Shown here one piece after another: positions 1-9,590 of a stretch of DNA of 64,000 nucleotides. Position numbers and translations under genes: made by a program. A model generated the notes under the pieces. The model was not told the origin of the DNA. It saw only the letters and a list, made by a program, of their open reading frames with translations, and did no database searches. Position 1 is the first letter of the stretch, and each line of letters begins with the position of its first letter. Source of the DNA: Beijerinckia mobilis (lineage in GTDB: Bacteria; Pseudomonadota; Alphaproteobacteria; Rhizobiales; Beijerinckiaceae); contig NZ_JQJH01000010.1 in NCBI RefSeq assembly GCF_000745425.1, positions 105,321 through 169,320 of the forward strand, read 5' to 3'.

Positions 1-137
1 AGATCGGGAAAACTATCGAACTGAAAGAGCGACAATCTCTTTTCGATTCAAGTCTCCACAAGGGATGGCGTCGCGATCGGCTTCTAAGCTTCCATTTGGA
101 TCGCAACGCCCGAAGAGTGTTTGAAGGCGTGGCAGGT

Positions 138-524
138 TTAATCCTGATCGAAGCCGTTCTCCGGGGGAATTGCCGTACCGTTCACGGAGGCGGCAAGAAC
201 TGGTGAAGCTTTGAAGGTCAGGACTCTGCGTGGTGTAATCGGCACTTCAACACCCGTACGCGGGTTACGGCCGATCCTTTCCCGTTTCGAACGCACGGAA
301 AATAGGCCGAATGAGCGAAGCTTGACCGGTTCGCCCCGTAACAGAGCTTCGGAAATTTCCTCCAGAGTCATTTCGAAAATGTCGCGCGTCTGCGCACGCG
401 ACAGAAACGAACAGGATGTATAAATGGCGTCGAGCAGATCTGCCCTTGTCGCCGTTTTGCGTTGCTGGCGGGTTTCGGCACTGCTCTCCGACTCGCGCGT
501 CACTTTGTCTTCCTCCTGCACCAT
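138..524 (-). CDS. IHF alpha-like DNA-bending protein (HU/IHF family)
   Basis: A 128-residue member of the HU/IHF family of small basic proteins that bend DNA and act as architectural cofactors. The family core runs from about residue 28 (TRADLLDAIY) to 120 and includes the beta-arm GRNPRTGVEVPITPRRV, which is closest to the IHF alpha subunit. A 27-residue charged N-terminal tail precedes the core. The open frame extends further upstream, but IHF proteins are near 100 residues, so the ATG at 524 is preferred; an ATG at 554 is also possible and no ribosome site decides. The core is rather divergent (for example a Cys-Ser-Cys-containing helix), and the usual plsX-fabH neighbours are absent, so it may be a second paralogue rather than the housekeeping ihfA. 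Confidence 0.78.
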   Translation of the reverse strand: MVQEEDKVTRESESSAETRQQRKTATRADLLDAIYTSCSFLSRAQTRDIFEMTLEEISEALLRGEPVKLRSFGLFSVRSKRERIGRNPRTGVEVPITPRRVLTFKASPVLAASVNGTAIPPENGFDQD

Positions 525-857
525 TCCGACTATCAGTGGAGAGCGTCTGCCCATCGAGAATTGCGCATTCTCGAGGCGTCGTCTCGGGAGCCCATCTCCC
601 GCGACCCTCGAAGAAGCTTGGCTTTTCGAGCCGGGACAAGCCCGCCGCCGTGTCGGAAAAATTAGGCTTGCTTTGGTAATTAGAGTTGTCGAGTCACCAT
701 TTTCGAACCCACAAGGCTCGCAAGGCTGGAGGCTTGCCATCAAGACTCACGCCAGTTTGTCCCTGAAAACATTGGACGAGTGCGGATGGAAGGCTTTTTC
801 AATCAGGGAGGGCAATCGCGGTGGGATTGCGTCGGTCCGTGCTTGTTCGACACGGCT
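525..857. other. Spacer between the IhfA-like gene and the exporter operon
   Basis: No convincing gene. It should hold the promoter of the IhfA-like gene. A perfect 7-bp inverted repeat (CGAGAAT, 5-bp spacer, ATTCTCG) lies at 555-573 and could be an operator or chance. Overlapping reading frames here have no family resemblance. Confidence 0.5.
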
Positions 858-1979
858 TCAGCTGAGCCGGTTGCGGAACAGATGAGCGGCAAGTCCAAGC
901 GTGAAGAAGCCGATCGGGATCAATGGCCACAGATCGACAAGAAGCGCCGAGAGCGTCGAGCCCTTGAGCATGATGGCGTCGATGGCATCGATCGCATAGC
1001 GGAGCGGGTCGACCAGGGTGAGATATTGCAACGCCCTGGGCATGGCGCTAATCGGCGTGGTGAGGCCGGAAAACAGGATGAAGGGGAGCAGAACGAGAAA
1101 AGTGTAGAGCAGGGCCTGTTGCATCGTCGCCGCCAGCGAGGAGAGCAGGAGGCCAAGCCCGATCGAGGCCAAAAGATATAGCGCAAGAGCGCCATAAAGC
1201 GCGGCGAGAGAACCTGCAAGCGGGATATGGAACCAGAACAGCGCGATCACCACCACCAGGGTCGCCTGTACGATGCCGATCAGGATCGAAGGGATCGCCT
1301 TGCCGATCATGATTTCCATCGGCCGGAAGGGTGTCACCAATAGCTGGTCGAATGTGCCCTGTTCGCGCTCGCGCGCCACCGACATGGCGCTGATGAGGAG
1401 GATCTGGAGCATGGTCAAGGTCGCGATCATGCCCGGCACGAAATGCCAGCGGCTTTCCGCATTGGGATTGTACCAATAGCGATAGTCAATGGCGATTGTA
1501 TGTGTGTTGGAGGTGGCGCCCTTCCTGTCATAGGCGGTGGCGAAATTGTTGGCGATCTGCGTCAGGTAGAGCGTGGCCGTGACTGCCGTATTCGAATTGC
1601 GCCCGTCGGCGATAACCTGCACCGGCGCGGCATTGCCCGCTCTTAGACGGCGTTCGAAATCCTCACCGATCTGCACGGCGATCAAGGCTTTGCGGGTATC
1701 GATCGCGTGTTTCAGCGCGGTGACGGAATCGAGCGTGGCGATGCGTGTGAAAAGGCCCGAGCCGTCCAGCTTCGCAAGCAGCGCATGCGAAGCCTCGCTC
1801 CGATCGCGGTCGATGACGACATAGGGAATGTTGGAGAGGTCATAAGTAGCTGCATAGCCAAAAAGGATGCTTTGGGCGATGACGGGTGCGAACAGGGTGA
1901 TGCGGCTGCGCTTGTCCTTGAGGACAGCGAGCATTTCCTTGTGGATGAGTGCGAGGATGCGAAACAGGGCGGCGACCAT
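858..1979 (-). CDS. ABC-2 type permease, YbhR-like, of a multidrug exporter
   Basis: A 373-residue integral membrane subunit of an ABC-2 exporter. It has one N-terminal membrane segment (residues ~20-45), a long periplasmic domain that includes YRYWYNPNAESRWHFVPG, then five hydrophobic segments from ~175 to the C-terminus; the motif REREQGTFDQLLVTP, typical of the YhhJ/YbhR family, sits at the cytoplasmic loop. It is the last gene of a four-gene operon (adaptor, double ATPase, two permeases), starting 3 bp after the stop of the other permease. Together the two permeases probably form the heterodimeric channel. The substrate is not visible from sequence; the E. coli counterpart affects chloramphenicol and cefoperazone sensitivity. 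Confidence 0.9.
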   Translation of the reverse strand: MVAALFRILALIHKEMLAVLKDKRSRITLFAPVIAQSILFGYAATYDLSNIPYVVIDRDRSEASHALLAKLDGSGLFTRIATLDSVTALKHAIDTRKALIAVQIGEDFERRLRAGNAAPVQVIADGRNSNTAVTATLYLTQIANNFATAYDRKGATSNTHTIAIDYRYWYNPNAESRWHFVPGMIATLTMLQILLISAMSVAREREQGTFDQLLVTPFRPMEIMIGKAIPSILIGIVQATLVVVIALFWFHIPLAGSLAALYGALALYLLASIGLGLLLSSLAATMQQALLYTFLVLLPFILFSGLTTPISAMPRALQYLTLVDPLRYAIDAIDAIMLKGSTLSALLVDLWPLIPIGFFTLGLAAHLFRNRLS

Positions 1980-1982
1980 CGT

Positions 1983-3119
1983 TCAGCCGACCCGCTTGCG
2001 GTTCGCCCATCGGATCGCCGCGAAGATCACGATCGTCATGAGCGCGAGAACGGCGAGAGAGGGGCCGGCGATCTGCCTGATTGTCCCTGACAGAAATTCC
2101 GCTTGCACGAGAGTGATGTAATGGCGTGCTGGGATGAGCAATGTAACGATTTCAATGACAGGGGGAAGGCTGCGCAGATCGAACAGGAAGCCGGACAGCA
2201 TGAGCGCCGGTAGAAAGGAAATGATGACGGTGATCTGCGTGGCGAGAAACTGGTTTCGCGTGAGCGAGGAAATCAGCAGGCCGATCCCCAGCGCGATCAG
2301 AAGGTAAAGTGACGAGCCGAGACCCAATACCAGCCAGGACCCATGAAACGGTATGTGAAACAGCAGGCGCGCGCTCACGATGCAGGAGAGGAAACCGATG
2401 CATCCGAGCCCGAAATAGGGAATCGTCTTGGCCACGATGATCTCGCCCATGGTGACGGGAGTGGCAAACAGCGATTCAAAAGTGGCACGTTCCCATTCCC
2501 GCGCGACGACGAGTGCGGTCAACAGCGCGCCGGTCAGAGTCATGATGATCGCGGTGAGGCCGGGAACCAGAAAATAGCGGCTGTCCCGCGCCGGATTGAA
2601 CCAGATGCGATCGCGCAGATCGATGGGTATCACTGAGCCGAAGCTATATCCTTCCGCTTTCAGGCGTCCTGATATTGTGGTGACGACTCCCTGGACGTAA
2701 CCGAGGATGATGCGTGCCTTGTTGGGATCCGTCCCGTCGAGGATGATCTGTACTGCGGCAGGACCGGAGGTTCCCCCCTGCGTCAGGCGGCGGGTGAAAT
2801 CGGCCTGAAGGTGCAGGATGGCGTCGATGCGTCCGCGTTCCAGCGCGCGGGCGGCGGAATTGATGTCGCGAATGTCGATGACATCGAAATAGCGCGAAAG
2901 AACGAAGCCGGAGCGGAACTCATCGGCCATTTGCGACGGGGAGTCGATGACGACCGCGAGGGAAACATTCTGGATATCGAGTGAGAGCCCGTAACCGAAC
3001 AGAAGGATCAGTATGAGCGGCAGAAGAATGCCCACCAGCATGCTGCTGGGATCACGCCAGATCTCGCGGGATTCCTTGAGGATGAGCGCACCTAGGCGGC
3101 GCAATCTTCGCGGCATCAC
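1983..3119 (-). CDS. ABC-2 type permease, YbhS-like, of a multidrug exporter
   Basis: A 378-residue membrane subunit paralogous to its downstream neighbour. It has an N-terminal helix at ~25-47, a periplasmic domain ending near RIWFNPARDSRYFLVPG, and a C-terminal bundle of hydrophobic helices. The loop motif REWERATFESLFATPVT matches the ABC-2 permease consensus. Its start overlaps the stop of the ATPase gene by 4 bp, so the two are translationally coupled. It should pair with the YbhR-like permease and the tandem ATPase to export a small molecule through the adaptor encoded first in the operon and an outer-membrane channel, possibly the TolC homologue at 19-20 kb. Confidence 0.9.
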   Translation of the reverse strand: MMPRRLRRLGALILKESREIWRDPSSMLVGILLPLILILLFGYGLSLDIQNVSLAVVIDSPSQMADEFRSGFVLSRYFDVIDIRDINSAARALERGRIDAILHLQADFTRRLTQGGTSGPAAVQIILDGTDPNKARIILGYVQGVVTTISGRLKAEGYSFGSVIPIDLRDRIWFNPARDSRYFLVPGLTAIIMTLTGALLTALVVAREWERATFESLFATPVTMGEIIVAKTIPYFGLGCIGFLSCIVSARLLFHIPFHGSWLVLGLGSSLYLLIALGIGLLISSLTRNQFLATQITVIISFLPALMLSGFLFDLRSLPPVIEIVTLLIPARHYITLVQAEFLSGTIRQIAGPSLAVLALMTIVIFAAIRWANRKRVG

Positions 3120-4870
3120 GCAGCGGGCCGCGTGGCGTTGCGGGCCTCATCCACAATGGCAATGAAGACTTCTTCCATCGTCACCAGTTCACCATGCGGT
3201 TTTTCCGGCACGCGCATACGCAATTCACTTGGGGTGCCGATCGCGAGCATGCGTCCGGCATCCTGAATCAGCACGCGATCGCAGAATTCCGCTTCCTCCA
3301 TGAAATGTGTCGTGACGATGATCGTGACGCCACGCGCCGCAAGGGCGGTGATGCGGCTCCAGAACTCCCGCCGTGTCATCGGATCGGCTCCGCTGGTCGG
3401 TTCGTCGAGAAACAGAATGTCGGGTTCATGGAGCAGCGCGCAAGCCATGGCGAGACGCTTGTCGAAACCGCCCGGCAAGGTACCGCTCAAGCTGTCTCGC
3501 ATCGGTTCGAGACCGAATTCGGCGATGATGGTGCGGATCCGTTGACGTTTTCTTTGTCCGCGCAGGCCATAGGCGCTGGCATAGAAGGACAGATTTTCGG
3601 AAACGGATAATTGTCCGTAAAGTGAGAAGCTTTGCGCGACATAGCCTATCCTCGCGCGGGCTTGAGCCCGGGCGACACGCAGATCCTCGCCGGCGACGCG
3701 CAAGCTGCCGCCGCTGGCTGGTAGGAGACCGCAAAGCATGCGGAAGGTAGTGGTCTTGCCCGCGCCATTGGGCCCGAGCAGCCCGAAAATTTCGCCGCGC
3801 CGGACGGAAAAGCTGACGTGGTCGACAGCGATGAAACTGCCGAAACGCCGCGAAAGATCCCGCACCTCGATGACCGTCTCCGCCTGCCCGGAAAGAGCGG
3901 CGCCGGAAGGGATGGGAACCGGCTGGTTCCTTGCGCCACTCTCATGCAGCGCGACCATGAAGGCATCGCCGAAGTCCGGCGGCACGGCGCGCACGTCGAT
4001 CTGGTCGAGGCAGGCGGGATGCGCTGCTTGCCGGTCGCGCAGAAAACGCACGAGGCCGCCTTCCGGCACGGCATCGAGAATGCCGGCGCTGGCGAGAAGG
4101 CGCGATTGCAAAAGGCGCGGCGCTTCTCCTGCCGGCGGAGTGGCGAGGAAAGTCATGTCGCGCGCCATCTGTGTCAGTTCCTCGGGCGTTCCCTGATGGA
4201 GCAGGCGGCCGCCATAGAGAATAGCGGCGTGATCACAACGCGTGGCCTCCTCCAAATAGGAGGTGGCGATCAGGACCGAGAGATGATCAGCCTCGACGAA
4301 ATGATTGATGATAGACCAGAGCTCGCGGCGTGAAAGCGGATCGACCCCGACTGTCGGCTCGTCGAGCAAAAGGAGCGTGGGCACGCGCACAAGGGTGCAG
4401 GCGAGCCCGAGCTTCTGTTTCATCCCGCCGGAGAGTTGCCCCGCCTGACGGTCGGCAAAGGGCACAAGCGCGGTGGCATCAAGCAATTCAGCATAGCGAT
4501 GTGGCCATGTCGCGCGATCGACCGATTGCAGATCGGCATAAAGCTGAAGATTTTCGCGGACCGTAAGATGGCCATAGAGCCCGAACGCTTGCGGCATGTA
4601 GCTGATTTTTGCCTGGACGGCCGCCGGATCGCGTGCAGCGTCGATTCCGTCGACGAGCGCCGCGCCGCTATCGGGCCGGAGCAATCCGGCAAACAGACGC
4701 AGCAGCGTCGTCTTGCCCGCGCCATCGGGGCCTACGAGGGCGGTGAGAGTGCCGCGCCGGATATCGAAGGAAATGTCATCCAGCGCCCGGATTATGCCGC
4801 CGCCGGTCCGTTTAAACCCTTTTCCAAGCGCCTGCGCGCGTGCCGCCAGTTCCGGTGCGTCCCTCATCAC
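3116..4870 (-). CDS. Tandem ABC ATPase, YbhF-like, of a multidrug exporter
   Basis: A 584-residue protein with two fused ABC nucleotide-binding domains, as in E. coli YbhF. The first domain has Walker A GPDGAGKT at 47-54, signature LSGGM at 146-150 and Walker B LLLLDEPT near 166-173. The second has Walker A GPNGAGKT at 366-373, a degenerate signature (LPGGF, 465-469) and Walker B ILFLDEPT at 485-492. A non-conserved linker of ~100 residues joins them. The altered second signature means the two ATP sites are probably not equivalent. It overlaps the adaptor gene upstream and the first permease gene downstream by 4 bp each. Confidence 0.93.
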   Translation of the reverse strand: MMRDAPELAARAQALGKGFKRTGGGIIRALDDISFDIRRGTLTALVGPDGAGKTTLLRLFAGLLRPDSGAALVDGIDAARDPAAVQAKISYMPQAFGLYGHLTVRENLQLYADLQSVDRATWPHRYAELLDATALVPFADRQAGQLSGGMKQKLGLACTLVRVPTLLLLDEPTVGVDPLSRRELWSIINHFVEADHLSVLIATSYLEEATRCDHAAILYGGRLLHQGTPEELTQMARDMTFLATPPAGEAPRLLQSRLLASAGILDAVPEGGLVRFLRDRQAAHPACLDQIDVRAVPPDFGDAFMVALHESGARNQPVPIPSGAALSGQAETVIEVRDLSRRFGSFIAVDHVSFSVRRGEIFGLLGPNGAGKTTTFRMLCGLLPASGGSLRVAGEDLRVARAQARARIGYVAQSFSLYGQLSVSENLSFYASAYGLRGQRKRQRIRTIIAEFGLEPMRDSLSGTLPGGFDKRLAMACALLHEPDILFLDEPTSGADPMTRREFWSRITALAARGVTIIVTTHFMEEAEFCDRVLIQDAGRMLAIGTPSELRMRVPEKPHGELVTMEEVFIAIVDEARNATRPAA

Positions 4871-5886
4871 GAGGCCGGGGCGGGCGTGGCTGCCCCGTCG
4901 ATGCGGACGGTTGCCGGCATGCCGAGACGCAGCAGATTGGCGTCGTCATGGACGAAGATACGCACTTCATAGACGAGGCTTGTGCGCAGATCGGGTGTTT
5001 CCACATTCTTGGGCGTGAATTCGGCCTGGGGAGAGATGAAGCCGACCCAGCCGTCAAGGCTGCGCCCGGGCAGGCCATCGGTCGTGATTTGCGCCTTCAT
5101 TCCCTCATGAATGCGCGGCAGATCCCGCTCGGATACATAGGTGCGGATCCATTTCGGATCGGTGATGGCGAGGGAATAGACCGGCATGTCCGGCGAGGCC
5201 ATATCCCCGACTTCGAGCAATCGTGTACGGATGATGCCATCGACGGGCGCCAGCAGCACGGTGTCTGCGAGATGCTGCCGCGCCAGCGCCGTGCGTGCCG
5301 CCATGGCCCGCAACATGGCTTCATCGCGCGCCACATCTTCCTCACGCGGGCCGAGAAGCGCGAGATCAAGTGTCTTTTGCGCCTGGTCGACCCTGGCTTT
5401 GGCGACATCGAGGGCGGAACGGGCGCTGTCGAGATCCTGCCGGCTCACCGCGCGATTATGGGATTCGATGCCAATTCCCTGAAGCCGGTCATATTGTTGT
5501 TTCGCATAGACGGCCTCAGCCTCGGCGGCGGCGAGTGCCGCGCGCGCCTGATCGATCTCCTGTGGTCGAGACCCTTTGTGATCACGCTCCACGAGCTTCT
5601 GCTGAGCCGCCTGTTCGGCTTCGGCATCGTCGAGAGCGGGTTTCAGCCGCTTTGTTTCCTGTGTCGCGAGCCGTTCCCCCTTGTGAACGAGATCGCCTTC
5701 CTGAACCAATACTTCGGCTATGCGTTCGGGTTGATTAAACGCCACCGAGACATAGCGAAGATCGACATTGCCGTAGACCGTCAGCGTGTCGGAGGGGAGA
5801 GCGGGCCGGTTGAACACCCACCATAAACCGCCAGCGAACGCGGCAGCGATCAGCAAGACAAGAATGACGGTGAGGCGACGTGTCAT
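4867..5886 (-). CDS. HlyD-family periplasmic adaptor, YbhG-like
   Basis: A 339-residue membrane-fusion (adaptor) protein that links the inner-membrane ABC exporter to an outer-membrane channel. It has an uncleaved N-terminal membrane helix (residues ~5-27), a biotinyl-lipoyl half-motif around YVSVAFNQPERIAEVLVQEGD, a long alpha-helical hairpin rich in Ala/Glu/Arg (~80-190), then VDGIIRTRLLEVGD and a beta-barrel domain. It is the first gene of the operon and is divergent from a TetR-type regulator; the ATPase gene starts 4 bp before its stop. The gene order adaptor-ATPase-permease-permease with a divergent TetR gene mirrors E. coli cecR/ybhGFSR. Confidence 0.92.
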   Translation of the reverse strand: MTRRLTVILVLLIAAAFAGGLWWVFNRPALPSDTLTVYGNVDLRYVSVAFNQPERIAEVLVQEGDLVHKGERLATQETKRLKPALDDAEAEQAAQQKLVERDHKGSRPQEIDQARAALAAAEAEAVYAKQQYDRLQGIGIESHNRAVSRQDLDSARSALDVAKARVDQAQKTLDLALLGPREEDVARDEAMLRAMAARTALARQHLADTVLLAPVDGIIRTRLLEVGDMASPDMPVYSLAITDPKWIRTYVSERDLPRIHEGMKAQITTDGLPGRSLDGWVGFISPQAEFTPKNVETPDLRTSLVYEVRIFVHDDANLLRLGMPATVRIDGAATPAPAS

Positions 5887-5917
5887 GGGGCAAGGATGAG
5901 GGAGAAGCCTGTTATCG

Positions 5918-5952
5918 TCAAATTAAAATTTGAATTTCATATTCTAATTTGA
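5918..5952. promoter_or_regulatory. Likely TetR/CecR-type operator between divergent genes
   Basis: A perfect inverted repeat with arms TCAAATT and AATTTGA (2-bp centre) covers 5918-5933, and a further AATTTGA lies at 5946-5952. The block is strikingly AT-rich against its surroundings and sits in the 97-bp gap between the adaptor gene and the TetR gene, which is where an autoregulator of this family would bind. That the CecR-like protein binds it is inference. Confidence 0.6.
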
Positions 5953-5983
5953 CATCGGGCGGGATCCGATTCACTCTCGGCAC

Positions 5984-6718
5984 ATGTCCATAAAGCTAAT
6001 CTCTGTTTCAGCTGTTGCAGCCATCCGGGAAAGAAGGAGCGAGACGGCGGCGCGTCTGCTCGAGGCCGCGGGCAAATTGTTCGCCGCAAATGGTTTCGAG
6101 CGGACCACCAGTGCCGAAATCTGCCGGCTAGCCAAAACCAATAATGCAGCCGTGAACTATTATTTCGGCAGTTTCCAGGAGCTTTATTGCGCCACGCTTG
6201 CTGAGGCCCATAGCCGATTGATGAATGGTGATCATCTCAGCGCGGTAGCGAAGGACCCGGAGCCGGCCAGCGAACGTTTGCGCAAGGTCATCGCTCTGTT
6301 TCTCCGTAACGCGACGGGCAGCGCCGCCGCCACATGGCCATTCCGCCTGCTCGGACGCGAGTTTCTTTCGCCGAGCCCGGCGTTCCGGCAATTACGCCAG
6401 GAGCAAATTCTGCCGAAATCAGACCATTTACGGCAGATCATTGCCGAAATTCTGCAAAGGCCGGTCCACGATCCCGCCGTCAACCGGGGATTGCTCTGTG
6501 TCGTTTCTCCTTGTCTCATGCTCCTGCTGATGGATCGGGAGACGCTGGTGGAGGTCTTTCCGGGGGTGGTGGAAAAGCCGGTGCGCAAGGCTGGAAATGA
6601 GGATGGCGGCGAGGCTGAAGGGAGACAGGGAATAGAGGGGGGCGAGGGCAGTGAAACGCTCGAGGAAACGATTTACCGTTTCGCTTTGGCCGGGTTGGGT
6701 AACATCCTGCCTGTCTGA
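5984..6718 (+). CDS. TetR-family repressor, CecR/YbiH-like
   Basis: A 244-residue transcription regulator. The N-terminal TetR helix-turn-helix spans ~residues 18-65 (ARLLEAAGKLFAANGFERTT ... NYYFGS). The C-terminal part contains LGREFLSPSPAFRQLR, which is like the ligand domain (DUF1956) of E. coli CecR. The divergent position relative to the ybhGFSR-type operon supports a role as its repressor. The start at 5984 is the only good ATG before the helix-turn-helix, although the ribosome site is weak. The C-terminus carries a Gly/Glu-rich tail (~200-230) not typical of the family. The ligand is unknown. Confidence 0.88.
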   Translation: MSIKLISVSAVAAIRERRSETAARLLEAAGKLFAANGFERTTSAEICRLAKTNNAAVNYYFGSFQELYCATLAEAHSRLMNGDHLSAVAKDPEPASERLRKVIALFLRNATGSAAATWPFRLLGREFLSPSPAFRQLRQEQILPKSDHLRQIIAEILQRPVHDPAVNRGLLCVVSPCLMLLLMDRETLVEVFPGVVEKPVRKAGNEDGGEAEGRQGIEGGEGSETLEETIYRFALAGLGNILPV

Positions 6719-6834
6719 ATGGCCTCGGGGACATTTTTTTCGCTATCGGCAACCAGCAAAACGCGAAAACCCCGGCTGAAGCCGGGGTTCCGTATGAAAG
6801 CATAAGGCTCTCTGGGCTGGATTCGCGTGATGGA

Positions 6835-8529
<1,695 letters not shown>

Positions 8530-8612
8530 TCAGGCGACGATCAGCCCCGAGATGATCGGCCCTTGATGACCGTCTCTCGATGATCGGCGCAAAATGCCTG
8601 GCCGAACGTGGA

Positions 8613-8900
8613 TCAGCCGACGACACCGAGAATGTCGCTCTCCTTCATGATGAGGAGATCCTGGCCATCGATCTTCACTTCAGTGCCCGACCATTTGCCG
8701 AACAGCACCTTGTCGCCCGCCTTGACATCGAGGGGGATCAGTTTGCCGGTCTCGTCACGGCCGCCCGGCCCGACGGCGATGATTTCACCTTCCTGCGGCT
8801 TCTCCTTGGCGCTGTCGGGGATGATGATACCACCCTTGGTCTTCTCCTCGCTCTCGAGGCGCTTGACCACGACACGATCGTGCAAAGGACGAAAAGTCAT
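8613..8900 (-). CDS. groS: Co-chaperonin GroES (Hsp10)
   Basis: A 95-residue co-chaperonin, the lid of the GroEL chamber. It begins [19 protein letters not shown], has the mobile loop [19 protein letters not shown] and ends in DILGVVG, the usual length and architecture. It is the first gene of the groES-groEL operon. A CIRCE inverted repeat and a sigma-70-like promoter lie 85-150 bp upstream, so HrcA-type repression is expected. Confidence 0.99.
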   Translation of the reverse strand: MTFRPLHDRVVVKRLESEEKTKGGIIIPDSAKEKPQEGEIIAVGPGGRDETGKLIPLDVKAGDKVLFGKWSGTEVKIDGQDLLIMKESDILGVVG

Positions 8901-8984
8901 TGTGTGATGCTTCCTTAAATGTTCGCCACGCGCCGACCCATAGAGGCGCAGCAGCGAAGCCTGGCCGACTGAAGCTGTCTTTTG

Positions 8985-9011
8985 TTAGCACTCCAGTCCG
9001 ATGAGTGCTAA
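8985..9011 (-). promoter_or_regulatory. CIRCE operator (HrcA binding site)
   Basis: A perfect TTAGCACTC - 9 bp - GAGTGCTAA inverted repeat, the CIRCE consensus. It lies between the groESL promoter and groES, so HrcA bound here would block early transcription; heat releases it. No hrcA gene is in the window. Confidence 0.97.
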
Positions 9012-9021
9012 AGACTGCGTT

Positions 9022-9050
9022 TAATTAGGCAGATTGGTGATTGCTGTCAA
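9022..9050 (-). promoter_or_regulatory. Sigma-70-like promoter of groESL
   Basis: On the minus strand a perfect -35 TTGACA (9045-9050) and -10 TAATTA (9022-9027) are separated by 17 bp. Transcription would start just before or within CIRCE. This is a vegetative promoter with repression, rather than an evident sigma-32 promoter. Confidence 0.75.
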
Positions 9051-9542
9051 GCAATTCATCAGATTGGTTGGGAAATGATGAAATTTTAATCAGACACGCC
9101 CGGCAGGAGATGCTGTGGGAATCGTTCAGATGAAAACGCCCGCGGCTTCACGGAGAGGGAAGCGAAGCAGAAGCGAGCCTATTTCCGCTTCATATATGGA
9201 GCGGAAGCGTCGCAGATCCATGGTGTCAGAGAAGTTTTTTCCGCCTGAACGCGAGAGCGATGAGAGGCCGCGGAGAAACGATTTGCGCTTTCATCGTATC
9301 GAGATTGAGCGCACCTGCATAAGCAATTGGCAGCATGTCCATGCTGCAATGCGCGTGACCGGAGCCGCGGCACGGTGAATGAAGACTTCCGGATCGACCG
9401 GATTGGGGGCAATGGCGGAATTATTCAAAACTTTGAAAATAATATTGTCTTGCCGACGAGCCATTCATGTATTGCCGAACAGCTCTTGACAGCACCGGAT
9501 CATCCAAAAAATTCTTGGCGATTTTCTGGATGATCAGGGCGG
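9051..9542. other. Non-coding spacer between groESL and degP
   Basis: No supported gene; the short frames here are Arg/Ser-rich and resemble nothing. A 9-bp inverted repeat (GATCATCCA at 9498-9506 and TGGATGATC at 9527-9535, 20-bp loop) precedes the degP terminator hairpin. Confidence 0.5.
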
Positions 9543-9572
9543 CTGCTGTGCGGGGCTTGTCCCGCGCAGCAG
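9543..9572 (-). terminator. Hairpin downstream of degP
   Basis: A 12-bp stem (one G-T wobble) with a 6-nt loop starts 19 bp after the degP stop. No U-tract follows, so it could end transcription with help or protect the 3' end. Confidence 0.6.
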
Positions 9573-9590
9573 TCTTTACATCTCTTCATT

